Origin: Candidatus Aalborgiella aggregata
Lineage (GTDB): Bacteria; Pseudomonadota; Gammaproteobacteria; Burkholderiales; Burkholderiaceae_C
Length of the DNA: 64,000 nt
NCBI GenBank assembly: GCA_016705065.1
Contig: JADIYY010000003.1
Coordinates: forward strand, 434,001 to 498,000
Reading direction: 5' to 3'
Below are positions 37,060 through 46,247 of the stretch, one piece after another. Under the pieces are notes generated by a model. It saw only the letters and a program-made list of their open reading frames with translations, was not told the origin of the DNA and did no database searches. The translations under genes were made by a program, and so were the position numbers. The first letter of the stretch is position 1. Every line of letters starts with the position of its first letter.

Positions 37060-37494
37060 ATGGCCATAACCTACAAAAAAAGCACCAGCGCAGACGATGC
37101 GCTGATGGCCGACATCAACACCACGCCTTTGGTGGACGTGATGCTGGTGCTGTTGATCATTTTTCTCATCACCATTCCGGCGGTGACGACATCGGTCCAA
37201 CTCAAGTTGCCCAAAGCCAACAACGTGAAAAGTGATGCTACGGTGGAAACCATTGTGATTTCTTTGGATGCCCAATCACAACGCTATTGGCTGAACGATG
37301 CCATCACCAGCCCCGATGACTTTCAAAAGCGGCTTGCCAGCGTCAAAAAGCCCAATGCCGTCATGCCGGCCGTGCACATTCGTGGGGATGCCAGTGTGAA
37401 CTTTGAAGCCATTGGCAAGTTGGTGTACGACTTGAAATCTGCGGGTGTGACGAACATCGGTTTCATCACCCACCAGCCTGAAAAGAGTAATTAG
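37060..37494 (+). CDS. exbD: Biopolymer transport protein ExbD (first copy)
   Basis: A 144-residue ExbD/TolR protein with a short cytoplasmic N-terminus, one membrane helix and a periplasmic domain. The proton-carrying Asp is D26 in TTPLVDVMLVLL. It lies 23 bases after exbB and is followed 2 bases later by a second exbD, so all belong to one transcript. Confidence 0.95.
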   Translation: MAITYKKSTSADDALMADINTTPLVDVMLVLLIIFLITIPAVTTSVQLKLPKANNVKSDATVETIVISLDAQSQRYWLNDAITSPDDFQKRLASVKKPNAVMPAVHIRGDASVNFEAIGKLVYDLKSAGVTNIGFITHQPEKSN

Positions 37495-37496
37495 AT

Positions 37497-37970
37497 ATGG
37501 CTATCAACATAGGATCCACCACATCCACGGCGGGCGACCTGGAACCGATGATGGAGATGAACACCACGCCCTTGATTGACGTGATGCTGGTTTTGCTGGT
37601 GATGCTGATCATCACCATACCTCTGAACATGCATGCGGTGAATGTGGAGTTGCCCAAACAATCGAGCGAGCTACCACCTGAGCTACCAAAAGTCATTGAC
37701 ATCAAAATCAATGCCAAACATCAAATTCTCTGGGGTAGCGAAATTGATGCCAAATATGAAGTAGTGACCAAATTGGAGCTTGAATCACGATTTGAAAAAG
37801 AAGCTTTGAAAGCCAAGCAAGCTGAAATCCATTTTCGTCCTGAACCAGGCGCCAAATATGAAGATGTGATCAGTGCCATGGCAGCGGCGCAGCGACTGAA
37901 TTTGAAGCAAATTGGCATACCCACCATTGATACGTTTGCGGGTGTCGGTACAGTCAGCACCGCCAAATGA
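37497..37970 (+). CDS. Biopolymer transport protein ExbD (second copy)
   Basis: A 157-residue ExbD/TolR paralogue with the membrane Asp at D28 in TTPLIDVMLVLLV. It differs clearly from the first copy in the periplasmic part (KVIDIKINAKHQILWGSE), so it is an old duplication, not a recent tandem copy. Similar tonB-exbB-exbD-exbD sets are known in Xanthomonas and some other proteobacteria, where the second ExbD has a specialised role. Confidence 0.93.
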   Translation: MAINIGSTTSTAGDLEPMMEMNTTPLIDVMLVLLVMLIITIPLNMHAVNVELPKQSSELPPELPKVIDIKINAKHQILWGSEIDAKYEVVTKLELESRFEKEALKAKQAEIHFRPEPGAKYEDVISAMAAAQRLNLKQIGIPTIDTFAGVGTVSTAK

Positions 37971-38007
37971 GTCACCGATTTTCACTACCATTGAGCACCT
38001 AACCATC

Positions 38008-38385
38008 ATGTCAGACTTAAACGACCCACGTGTTTTCTTCGCCGCCGAGCGCACCTTGCTGGCCTGGAACCGCACCAGCCTGACCTTGATGGCGTTTGGT
38101 TTCATGATCGAACGCTTTGGCTTGTTTGTGCACATGCTGCTGCCACAAAAAGGTGAAATGCTGCAACGCGGGTTTTCGTTTTGGGTAGGTTTGGCATTCA
38201 TAGTGTTGGGCGCTTTTTCAGCCGCCACCGCCATCGCGCAATACCGCACGGTGTTACGCACGCTTAAACCCATTGAAATTCCACATGGTTACCGCGTCAA
38301 CGTGGGCGTTTTCGTGAACTTGGTGGTGACATTGCTGGGCGCAGCGTTGGTGGCGTATCTGTTTATTCGCGGCCCTGCTTTATAG
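38008..38385 (+). CDS. DUF202 (YidH-type) membrane protein
   Basis: A 125-residue protein with three membrane helices. The N-terminal DPRVFFAAERTLLAWNRTSLTLMAFGF (parts AAERTLLAWNRT and LMAFGF) is the signature of DUF202/YidH proteins. Function unknown. The ATG at 38008 is chosen because the family sequence begins right after it; the longer frame overlaps exbD. It is 37 bases after the second exbD and may be cotranscribed. Confidence 0.9.
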   Translation: MSDLNDPRVFFAAERTLLAWNRTSLTLMAFGFMIERFGLFVHMLLPQKGEMLQRGFSFWVGLAFIVLGAFSAATAIAQYRTVLRTLKPIEIPHGYRVNVGVFVNLVVTLLGAALVAYLFIRGPAL

Positions 38386-38427
38386 GCGCGCTTGCTCAGC
38401 AGGCTCATTTCCATGAAAAATATATGG

Positions 38428-38483
38428 AAAAATGGCCTGTAGCCGGCGTATTTGTTGCCTGTACTGCTACTAAATATATAGCA
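38428..38483 (+). repeat. Gene-end repeat, copy R8
   Basis: Contains TGGCCTGTAGCCGGCGTATTT, TTGCCTG and the hairpin TGCTACTAAATATATAGCA. It lies after the DUF202 gene and before the small exported protein. Confidence 0.85.
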
Positions 38484-38544
38484 TCATGCAAATCTAGTTT
38501 GTTGTATAATTTTTCCACTATCAACATTTAGCAGGAGGCTTGCT

Positions 38545-39072
38545 GTGAAAAAGAAGGTGTTGTTAACGGTTTGGTTCAAGTCCATGGCAACGATTGCAGT
38601 ACTGGGCTTGGCGTCAAGTTTGGCGCTCGCACAAGCAGCGGCCATCAAGCCCTGTCCTTTGAATCCAGCCGATTTGAGCAAGGCTATGGGCGTTGCTTTT
38701 GCCGATGGCATGGCTGAAAAAAATCCATTTGGCGGTATGTCGTGCACCTACAAATCCAAAGGCGATGCACCAGCATTTAAAAGCAATGTCAGTGTCTTTA
38801 TCAGTCAAATGCCCATGCAAGGCACCTTTGACAACATGAAGATGTTTTTAGGGCCATTGTCAACCAAGTATGAGCCAATTGCCGGTGATGCCGACCAAGC
38901 CATGACGGTGGTGCAAGCGCCCAGCGTGCCACGCTTTCCTTCTATCGTGTACATGCGTGGTGGTCAGCTGGTGAACATGCACATCATGGGCGGTATCTAC
39001 GATCCTGCTACCCGCATCAGCGTGGTGCAGGATGGGAACAAAAAACTGTTGGCACTGCCCCGCGTACCTTGA
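38545..39072 (+). CDS. Hypothetical exported protein, 175 aa
   Basis: Starts at a GTG (38545) behind a strong AGGAGG at 38532-38537. The first 30 or so residues are a signal peptide (KKK, hydrophobic core VLGLASSLALAQAAA). The mature part has two cysteines (in KPCPL and MSCTY, about 42 and 66) that could form a disulfide, and ends without any membrane helix. No family is recognised. It lies between two transcription units and is probably monocistronic. Probably periplasmic; role unknown. Confidence 0.75.
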   Translation: MKKKVLLTVWFKSMATIAVLGLASSLALAQAAAIKPCPLNPADLSKAMGVAFADGMAEKNPFGGMSCTYKSKGDAPAFKSNVSVFISQMPMQGTFDNMKMFLGPLSTKYEPIAGDADQAMTVVQAPSVPRFPSIVYMRGGQLVNMHIMGGIYDPATRISVVQDGNKKLLALPRVP

Positions 39073-39108
39073 TGGTTTGACGTGATGTGCGCTCTGTAGC
39101 GCAGGCGA

Positions 39109-40266
39109 TCAAGCGCTGGCGCTTTTAATCACACCGCCACCCAAACACACCTCACCGTCGTACAGCACCGCTGACTGCCCCGGTGTGACAGCCCATTGCG
39201 CTTGTGGGAAAGTCAAATCCATGCTGTCAGTATCACAGCGTACCAATTCGCAGGGTGAATCGGCTTGTCGATAGCGGGTTTTGGAGTTGAGTATTTTCGC
39301 TGTGGGGGCGTCGCCTGCCACCCAGCTTAAATTGTCCGCCGTTAAAGCGTGCGAATGCAGCCACGGGTGATCATGCCCTTGCACCACCCACAGCGTGTTT
39401 TGGCCCAAGTCTTTCTTTGCCACAAACCACGGTGTGTGCTCGCCACCACCGCGTTGTTGGCCTTTTTCTTTGACGCCACCAATGCCCAAGCCTTGGCGTT
39501 GCCCCAGTGTGTAAAAGCTCAAACCTTGGTGCGTGCCCAGCACACGGCCTTGGGCGTTTTTAATTGGCCCTGGTTCTTTGGCAATGTAGCGGTTCAAAAA
39601 CTCACGAAAAGGGCGTTCGCCAATGAAGCAAATTCCGGTTGAATCTTTCTTTTTGGCATTGGGTAAGCCAATTTCATCGGCGATGCGCCGTACTTCGGTT
39701 TTTTGCAGCTCGCCAACAGGGAACAGCGTTTTGGACAACTGAGCTTGGTTCAATCGGTGCAAAAAATAGCTTTGGTCTTTGCTGGCATCCAGTCCTTTGA
39801 GCAATTCGTATTTTTGTGTTGTGTCGTTCAAGCGCACGCGTGCGTAATGGCCGGTGGCGATTTTGTCCGCGCCCAAGCGCATGGCGTGGTCTAAAAACGC
39901 TTTGAATTTGATTTCGGCGTTGCACAAAATATCGGGGTTGGGCGTGCGGCCGGCTTGGTATTCGCGTAAAAATTCCGCAAATACGCGGTCCTTGTAGTCG
40001 CTGGCAAAGTTGACATGCTCAATATCAATGCCAATCACATCTGCGACCGCAGCCGCGTCTAAAAAGTCTTGGTTGGAAGAGCAGTATTCAGAGTCATCAT
40101 CATCTTCCCAGTTCTTCATGAAGATGCCAATAACCTCGTACCCTTGCTGCTTCAGCAAATACGCCGTCACAGCAGAGTCCACACCACCGCTTAAACCGAC
40201 GACGACGCGACGTCCCATGCCATGATCGGACGGCTGTAGCTTGTTTGCAGTGTTTGTGGAGGACAT
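39109..40266 (-). CDS. mnmA: tRNA-specific 2-thiouridylase MnmA
   Basis: MnmA puts sulfur on U34 of tRNAs for Lys, Glu and Gln, using ATP and a persulfide relay. The 385-residue protein has the PP-loop SGGVDS at 26-31, the catalytic cysteines C115 (PDILCNAEIKF) and C213 (TGICFIGERPF), and the tRNA-binding blocks GHYARV and GQRQGLGIGG. Two Mets are possible at the N-terminus; the first is listed. The TusA-E relay is not nearby. Confidence 0.97.
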   Translation of the reverse strand: MSSTNTANKLQPSDHGMGRRVVVGLSGGVDSAVTAYLLKQQGYEVIGIFMKNWEDDDDSEYCSSNQDFLDAAAVADVIGIDIEHVNFASDYKDRVFAEFLREYQAGRTPNPDILCNAEIKFKAFLDHAMRLGADKIATGHYARVRLNDTTQKYELLKGLDASKDQSYFLHRLNQAQLSKTLFPVGELQKTEVRRIADEIGLPNAKKKDSTGICFIGERPFREFLNRYIAKEPGPIKNAQGRVLGTHQGLSFYTLGQRQGLGIGGVKEKGQQRGGGEHTPWFVAKKDLGQNTLWVVQGHDHPWLHSHALTADNLSWVAGDAPTAKILNSKTRYRQADSPCELVRCDTDSMDLTFPQAQWAVTPGQSAVLYDGEVCLGGGVIKSASA

Positions 40267-40397
40267 GGCGCCATTATCTCAGGGCGAACGCAGTCGGTGA
40301 TTTGCTGCTTCTAGGTGTTACCCAGAAGTATGGGTTAGTAAAAATACATGCGTTTTGATGTAAGCTCTGTATAAGTTAGGTAATAAGAGGAGACTTT

Positions 40398-41525
40398 ATG
40401 CAAATTGGCATACCCGCCGAGACATTGGCAGGCGAAACGCGCGTTGCAGTTACGCCAGAAACCGTTAAAAAACTGAAAGCTTTAGGTCATAGCTTGCGCA
40501 TTCAATCAGGTGCAGGTGTGGCAGCCAGCGTGACGGACGATGCTTACATCGCTGTAGGTGCTGAGATGACCGATGCTGCTGGCGCGTTTGCTTGCGACTT
40601 GGTGCTCAAAGTACGCAATACCACTGATGCAGAAGCCAAAATGCTCAAATCCGGCGCGACTTTAGTAGGAATGCTGAACCCGTTTGAAGCAGATGGCATA
40701 CAACGCTTGGCTTCTGCTGGTGTGACAGGTTTTGCATTAGAGGCCGCACCGCGAACCACGCGCGCGCAAAGCATGGACGTGTTATCCAGCCAAGCCAATA
40801 TCGCGGGCTACAAAGCTGTGATGATGGCGGCGGACAAATACCAACGTTTTTTCCCGATGTTGATGACTGCGGCGGGTACGGTCAAAGCAGCCCGTGTGGT
40901 GATTTTGGGCGTGGGTGTTGCTGGCTTGCAAGCCATTGCCACTGCCAAACGCTTGGGTGCAGTGATTGAAGCGTCAGACGTGCGTCCCAGTGTGAAAGAA
41001 CAAATTGAATCCTTGGGCGGCAAGTTCATTGATGTATCCTACGATACCGAAGAAGAAAAAGAAGCTGCTGCCGGTGTGGGTGGCTATGCCAAACCCATGC
41101 CGCAAAGCTGGCTGGCACGCCAAGCGGTCGAAGTAGCCAAACGCGTGGCGTTGGCCGATGTTGTGATTTCTACCGCCTTGATTCCAGGCCGCGCTGCGCC
41201 CACGCTGATTACCGAAGACATGGTCAAGTCCATGAAACCGGGTTCTGTCATCATTGATATCGCAGCAGGCAAAGGTCCGAATGGTGGTGGTAATTGCCCC
41301 TTGTCAGAAGCCGACAAAACGGTGGTCAAGCATGGGGTCACCATCGTGGGTGATACCAATTTGCCAGCATTGGTGGCGGCCGATGCTTCGGCGCTGTATG
41401 CCCGCAATGTGCTGGACTTTTTGAAGCTCATCATCAACAAAGAAGGTGCTTTGCATGTCGATATGGAAGACGACATTGTGGCGGCGTGTTTGATGACACA
41501 GGGTGGCGAAGTTAAACGTAAATAG
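40398..41525 (+). CDS. pntAA: NAD(P) transhydrogenase subunit alpha, part 1
   Basis: This is the NAD(H)-binding domain I subunit of proton-translocating transhydrogenase. The 375-residue protein starts MQIGIPAETLAGETRVA and has the Rossmann motif ILGVGVAGLQAIATAKRLGA (part GVGVAGLQAI). It ends before any membrane helix, so the alpha chain is split in two genes, as in Rhodospirillum rubrum. A good AGAGGAG site precedes the ATG. Forms one operon with pntAB and pntB. Confidence 0.96.
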   Translation: MQIGIPAETLAGETRVAVTPETVKKLKALGHSLRIQSGAGVAASVTDDAYIAVGAEMTDAAGAFACDLVLKVRNTTDAEAKMLKSGATLVGMLNPFEADGIQRLASAGVTGFALEAAPRTTRAQSMDVLSSQANIAGYKAVMMAADKYQRFFPMLMTAAGTVKAARVVILGVGVAGLQAIATAKRLGAVIEASDVRPSVKEQIESLGGKFIDVSYDTEEEKEAAAGVGGYAKPMPQSWLARQAVEVAKRVALADVVISTALIPGRAAPTLITEDMVKSMKPGSVIIDIAAGKGPNGGGNCPLSEADKTVVKHGVTIVGDTNLPALVAADASALYARNVLDFLKLIINKEGALHVDMEDDIVAACLMTQGGEVKRK

Positions 41526-41576
41526 ATAAACGCAATAAACCCTAGATAACAAAGAAAAGAATCTAAAGGAACACAT

Positions 41577-41903
41577 ATGGATATCGTTTCCCCCACCATC
41601 ATCAACCTCATTATCTTTGTGCTGGCCATCTATGTGGGTTACCACGTGGTGTGGACGGTGACACCCGCTTTGCATACGCCTTTGATGGCGGTGACCAACG
41701 CAATTTCCGCCATCGTCATCGTGGGTGCCATGCTTGCAGCCGCATTGACAGAAACCACTCTGGGTCAAGTGATGGGGTTCTTGGCGGTTGCATTGGCGGC
41801 AGTCAATGTATTCGGCGGCTTCTTGGTCACGCGGCGCATGCTGGAGATGTTCAAGAAGAAAGAAAAGAAAGTCGTTGCAACGACTGAAGGGGCAGCGAAA
41901 TGA
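41577..41903 (+). CDS. pntAB: NAD(P) transhydrogenase subunit alpha, part 2
   Basis: A 108-residue membrane subunit with three to four helices that forms part of the proton channel (domain II). The stretch LGQVMGFLAVALAAVNVFGGFLVTRRML (part FGGFLVTRRML) is conserved. It ends with a basic Lys-rich tail. The stop overlaps the start of pntB by 4 bases. Confidence 0.95.
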   Translation: MDIVSPTIINLIIFVLAIYVGYHVVWTVTPALHTPLMAVTNAISAIVIVGAMLAAALTETTLGQVMGFLAVALAAVNVFGGFLVTRRMLEMFKKKEKKVVATTEGAAK

Positions 41904-43324
41904 GCATGAGCCTTGTCACACTTTTATATTTAGTTGCCTCAATTTGTTTCATTCAGGCGCTCAAAGGCTTGAGCCATCCGACCACGTCCATTCGCGGCAA
42001 TTTGTTCGGTATGACGGGTATGGCAATTGCGGTGGTCACCACGGCGGCTTTGATTCTGAAACTGTCTAGCGGCAACATGAATGGTATGGCCATCTTGCTC
42101 GCGGCATTGGTATTGGGCGGCAGTGTGGGCGCTTACATGGCCAACAAAGTTGAAATGACCAAGATGCCCGAACTGGTAGCTTTCATGCACAGCATGATTG
42201 GTTTGGCAGCGGTGTTCATTGCCATTGCGGCGGTGGTGGAGCCATATGCTTTTGGCATTGTGGCCAAAGGGGCTGACATTCCAGTCGGCAACCGCTTGGA
42301 ACTCTTTTTGGGTGCGGCCATTGGTGCCATCACTTTCAGTGGCTCAGTGATTGCGTTTGGCAAATTAAGCGGCAAATACAAGTTCAGGTTGTTCCAAGGC
42401 GCACCTGTGCAATTTGCTGGTCAGCACATGGTGAATTTGGTTTTAGGCTTGCTGTTGATTGGTTTAGGTCTGGTGTTTACCTTTACTCAAAACATGACGG
42501 CGTTTTATGCCATGTTGGCATTGGCCTTTGTAATGGGTGTGCTCATCATCATTCCGATTGGCGGCGCTGACATGCCAGTGGTGGTGTCGATGTTGAACAG
42601 CTATTCAGGCTGGGCAGCTGCCGGCATTGGCTTCAGTTTGAACAACGCAATGTTGATCATTGCTGGCTCTTTGGTGGGTTCATCAGGCGCAATCTTGAGT
42701 TACATCATGTGCAAAGCCATGAACCGTTCCTTCTTCAATGTGATTTTGGGCGGCTTTGGTGGCGAAGCGGTGACGGCCTCGGCGGGCGGTGCTGTGCAAC
42801 GAAATGTCAAATCGGGCAGCGCTGATGATGCAGCGTTTGTTTTGTCCAATGCTGAGACGGTGGTGATTGTGCCTGGCTATGGTTTGGCGGTTGCACGTGC
42901 CCAGCATGCTGTGAAAGAATTGGCAGCCAAGCTGACAGAAAAAGGCATCAATGTGAAATATGCGATTCACCCCGTCGCAGGTCGCATGCCGGGGCACATG
43001 AATGTGTTGCTGGCCGAAGCCGAAGTGCCCTACGACCAAGTGCATGAAATGGAAGACATCAATGGTGAGTTCGGACAAGTCGATGTGGCGATTATTTTGG
43101 GCGCAAATGACGTTGTGAACCCTGCCGCGCACGTGAAAGGAAGCGCCATTTACGGCATGCCGATTTTGGAAGCCTACAAAGCCAAAACCGTGATTGTGAA
43201 CAAGCGCAGTATGGCAGCAGGCTATGCGGGCTTGGACAATGAATTGTTTTACATGGATAAAACCATGATGGTGTTTGGCGATGCCAAAAAAGTGGTGGAA
43301 GACATGACCAAGGCGATTGAGTAA
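41900..43324 (+). CDS. pntB: NAD(P) transhydrogenase subunit beta
   Basis: A 474-residue protein with eight or nine N-terminal membrane helices (domain II) and a C-terminal NADP(H)-binding domain III. Markers are IPIGGADMPVVVSMLNSYSGWAAAG (parts GGADMPVVV and LNSYSGWAA), IVPGYGLAVARAQHAV and the HPVAGRMPGHMNVLLAEA block (part AGRMPGHMNVLLAE). It makes NADPH from NADH at the cost of the proton gradient, acting in the inner membrane. Confidence 0.97.
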   Translation: MSMSLVTLLYLVASICFIQALKGLSHPTTSIRGNLFGMTGMAIAVVTTAALILKLSSGNMNGMAILLAALVLGGSVGAYMANKVEMTKMPELVAFMHSMIGLAAVFIAIAAVVEPYAFGIVAKGADIPVGNRLELFLGAAIGAITFSGSVIAFGKLSGKYKFRLFQGAPVQFAGQHMVNLVLGLLLIGLGLVFTFTQNMTAFYAMLALAFVMGVLIIIPIGGADMPVVVSMLNSYSGWAAAGIGFSLNNAMLIIAGSLVGSSGAILSYIMCKAMNRSFFNVILGGFGGEAVTASAGGAVQRNVKSGSADDAAFVLSNAETVVIVPGYGLAVARAQHAVKELAAKLTEKGINVKYAIHPVAGRMPGHMNVLLAEAEVPYDQVHEMEDINGEFGQVDVAIILGANDVVNPAAHVKGSAIYGMPILEAYKAKTVIVNKRSMAAGYAGLDNELFYMDKTMMVFGDAKKVVEDMTKAIE

Positions 43325-43426
43325 TCGCCCTGTTTGAAGTGGCCATGGTGTAAGCACGGTATTTAAGGATTTTTTGGGTATTTAGCAGTAAGTTTTAATC
43401 AACAGCGTTTTGTAAAGGAGATTTCG

Positions 43427-45133
43427 ATGAGCAAATCAACTGATATGTCCAACATGTTGAAACAAAGGCCATGGCTTGGTCAATATCCAGAAGGCGTGCC
43501 TGCTGATATCGATGAAACGCAATATGAATCTTTGGTGGAACTTCTAGAAGAGAGCTTCAAGAAAAACGCCAGAAGCACCGCTTACAGTTTCATGGGTAAA
43601 GACACCACTTTTGCCCAAACCGATAGTTTGAGTGTTGCATTTGGGGCTTATTTGCAAGGGCTTGGCTTGGAAAAAGGCGACCGTGTCGCTTTGATGATGC
43701 CCAACATGCCGCAATACCCCATCGCTGTTGCTGCTATTTTGCGGGCCGGTTTGGTGGTGGTGAATGTGAACCCGCTGTACACTGCACGCGAATTAGAGCA
43801 CCAGCTTAAAGACTCGGGTGCCAAAGCGATTGTCATCATAGAAAATTTTGCCACCACCTTGGAGCAATGCATTGCTGCAACACCTGTCAAGCATGTGATC
43901 ATCAGTGCCATGGGCGACCGCCTAGGGCTGTTGAAAGGTGCTTTGGTGAATTATGTGGTGCGCCATGTGAAAAAAATGGTGCCCACTTACAACTTGCCTG
44001 GCGCTGTCCGATTCAACGAGGCCATTGCACAAGGCACTGGCAAAACGCTCAAGAAACCCGTTATCAAGTCGACTGATGTTGCCGTATTGCAATACACAGG
44101 CGGCACTACGGGTGTGAGCAAAGGAGCAGTATTGCTGCACAGCAACGTGATTGCCAATGTTCTGCAGTCTGAGGCTTGGAATGAACCGGTGATGGCCACC
44201 ATTCCAAGTAGCGAGCAAGTGGTTTCAGTGTGCGCATTGCCGCTGTACCATATCTTCGCATTCACAGTGGGCATGATGTTGAACATGCGTACAGGTGGTA
44301 AATTGCTGTTGATACCCAACCCGCGCGATTTGCCCGCTGTTTTGAAAGAGCTATCAAAACACAAAATCCACAGCTTCCCAGCGGTAAACACTTTGTTCAA
44401 CGGTTTGGCGAATCACCCTGACTTCAATAAGGTCGATTGGTCGCATTTGAAAATTTCGGTTGGCGGTGGCATGGCGGTTACCAGTGCAGTTGCCAAGCTG
44501 TGGTTAGAAAAGACGGGATGCAGTGTTTGCGAAGGTTATGGTCTGTCAGAAACTTCGCCCTCTGCCAGTTGCAACCCGACCAATAGCAAAGCATATTCTG
44601 GTTCCATTGGTTTACCCATTCCCAGCACGTGGATGAAATTGGTTGATGATGATGGGAATGATGTACCTGCTGGCGAGGCTGGTGAAATTGCTATCAAAGG
44701 ACCGCAAGTGATGGCGGGTTATTGGCAGCGCCCTGACGAAACTGCCAAAGTCATGACGGCAGACGGGTACTTCAAATCGGGTGATATCGGTGTGATGGAT
44801 GAGCGTGGTTATTTCAAAATCATTGACCGCAAAAAAGACATGATTCTGGTAAGTGGTTTCAATGTGTACCCGAATGAAATTGAAGATGTAGTTTCTGGCT
44901 TGGCAGGCGTCATGGAGTGCGCAGCGGTGGGTGTTGCAGACGAAAAAGCGGGCGAAGCGGTTAAATTGGTGATTGTGAAAAAAGACCCTGCGCTCACCGA
45001 AGAAGATGTACGCGCTTATTGCAAAACCCATTTGACAGGCTACAAGCAACCTAAAGTGGTTGAGTTCCGCACAGAGTTGCCGAAAACTCCAGTCGGTAAA
45101 ATTTTGCGGCGTGAGTTGCGCGATAAAAAGTGA
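43427..45133 (+). CDS. fadD: Long-chain fatty acyl-CoA synthetase
   Basis: FadD activates fatty acids to acyl-CoA with ATP, at the inner face of the inner membrane. The 568-residue protein has the AMP-binding motif YTGGTTGVSKGA (about 218-229), the gate and signature region GYGLSETSPS and FKSGDIGVMDERGYFKIIDRKKD (parts SGDIGVMDERG and IIDRKKDMI), and the final lysine in VGKILRREL. AAAGGAG precedes the ATG. It is upstream of a LysR gene on the same strand. Confidence 0.94.
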   Translation: MSKSTDMSNMLKQRPWLGQYPEGVPADIDETQYESLVELLEESFKKNARSTAYSFMGKDTTFAQTDSLSVAFGAYLQGLGLEKGDRVALMMPNMPQYPIAVAAILRAGLVVVNVNPLYTARELEHQLKDSGAKAIVIIENFATTLEQCIAATPVKHVIISAMGDRLGLLKGALVNYVVRHVKKMVPTYNLPGAVRFNEAIAQGTGKTLKKPVIKSTDVAVLQYTGGTTGVSKGAVLLHSNVIANVLQSEAWNEPVMATIPSSEQVVSVCALPLYHIFAFTVGMMLNMRTGGKLLLIPNPRDLPAVLKELSKHKIHSFPAVNTLFNGLANHPDFNKVDWSHLKISVGGGMAVTSAVAKLWLEKTGCSVCEGYGLSETSPSASCNPTNSKAYSGSIGLPIPSTWMKLVDDDGNDVPAGEAGEIAIKGPQVMAGYWQRPDETAKVMTADGYFKSGDIGVMDERGYFKIIDRKKDMILVSGFNVYPNEIEDVVSGLAGVMECAAVGVADEKAGEAVKLVIVKKDPALTEEDVRAYCKTHLTGYKQPKVVEFRTELPKTPVGKILRRELRDKK

Positions 45134-45168
45134 GTCAATTGATGGCTTTGTGAGTTGAGGTATTTGCA

Positions 45169-46053
45169 TTGACTGTTCGCATTCCGCCCATTCAGTGTTT
45201 GCTGTCTTTCGAGGCTTTGGCGCGCTTGCGTAGCGTGACACAAACGGCGGAAGAGTTGTTTGTCACGCCAAGTGCAGTGAGCCACCGCATCAAGCAGCTG
45301 GAGCAAATGGTGGGTACACCTTTATTTGGGCGCAGCGATTTTTCATTGACGGTAGAAGGCAGTGAGTATTTGGCGCATGTGCGCGAAGGCTTAAGTAACC
45401 TGCAACGATTTCCTGGTCAAACCCCCAGTTTGGGTAGAAGCAAATTGCGATTGGCTGCGCCACCTACTTTTGCACGTACCATTTTGCTGCCGCGTCTTGG
45501 ACAGTTTCATGAGGCTTACCCCGAAATTGACGTGACCATACAAGTCTCAATTCCTTTGTTGGACGTGGTGGCCGAGGATGCGGATTTGATTGTTCGGTTT
45601 GGTACCGGACGCTATGCTGATTTAGAGAGTGTGTGTCTTTTCAAAGACGAAATCATGCCCATGGCCTCGCCCTTGTACGTGCGTGATCATGGCCCGTTTG
45701 AAACCATTGACGATTTTCGTGCGGCGAAATTGTTGCGCAGCCCTTTAGAGCCTTGGCGCACTTGGTTTTCAGCGCAAAATCTCGATTGGCCGGAACCCGT
45801 AGAAGGCTCGCAGTTCAATGACATGGGGTTGCTGTGCGATGCAGCCGCCACCGGTATGGGGGTTGCGTTGGTGCGTTTGAAGTTGGCTGCGCCTTGGATT
45901 GAACAAGGTACTTTGGTGCGTTTGGGCAATCAAGATGCTTTCACCAAAACCAGCAACAGCCCGCATGCGCATTACCTGTGTTGGCGCACCGGTGTGATGG
46001 AGCGGCCAGAGTGCAATGTGTTTGCCGAGTGGTTAAAAAACAGTTTGGTCTAA
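45169..46053 (+). CDS. LysR family transcriptional regulator (GcvA-like)
   Basis: A 294-residue LysR protein read from a TTG at 45169. The N-terminal winged helix-turn-helix covers about residues 7-64 (CLLSFEALARLRSVTQTAEELFVTPSAVSHRIKQLE; parts AEELFVTPSAVSHRI). The effector domain follows. The start PPIQCLLSFEA and the length resemble GcvA and AmpR-type members, but the target is unknown. The TTG is backed by a GAGG 9-10 bases upstream and by position of the HTH. It lies 35 bases after fadD; no proof that it controls it. Confidence 0.88.
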   Translation: MTVRIPPIQCLLSFEALARLRSVTQTAEELFVTPSAVSHRIKQLEQMVGTPLFGRSDFSLTVEGSEYLAHVREGLSNLQRFPGQTPSLGRSKLRLAAPPTFARTILLPRLGQFHEAYPEIDVTIQVSIPLLDVVAEDADLIVRFGTGRYADLESVCLFKDEIMPMASPLYVRDHGPFETIDDFRAAKLLRSPLEPWRTWFSAQNLDWPEPVEGSQFNDMGLLCDAAATGMGVALVRLKLAAPWIEQGTLVRLGNQDAFTKTSNSPHAHYLCWRTGVMERPECNVFAEWLKNSLV

Positions 46054-46064
46054 GCATATTGGTG

Positions 46065-46119
46065 TTTTTGGCCTCTAGCCGGTGTATTTATTGCCTAGTT
46101 TGCTATTAAATATATAGCG
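46065..46119 (+). repeat. Gene-end repeat, copy R9
   Basis: Near-consensus copy (T5-GGCCTCTAGCCGGTGTA, TTGCCTAG, hairpin TGCTATTAAATATATAGC). It begins 11 bases after the LysR stop. Confidence 0.9.
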
Positions 46120-46247
46120 TTGTATATTTCATGCAGTTATCAAAATTTCCTCAGCTTCATAATGTCGGGTTTTACAGCTGTTTGCGCTACAGTGGTGGGG
46201 CAGTTTAAAAACTTTGGACAATTTGATCACTGAAACAGAATCGACAC

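Noticed and set aside
39087..39100. GCGCT-CTGT-AGCGC hairpin as a terminator of the exported-protein gene
   Set aside because: No T run follows the stem, and the sequence continues without a termination feature.
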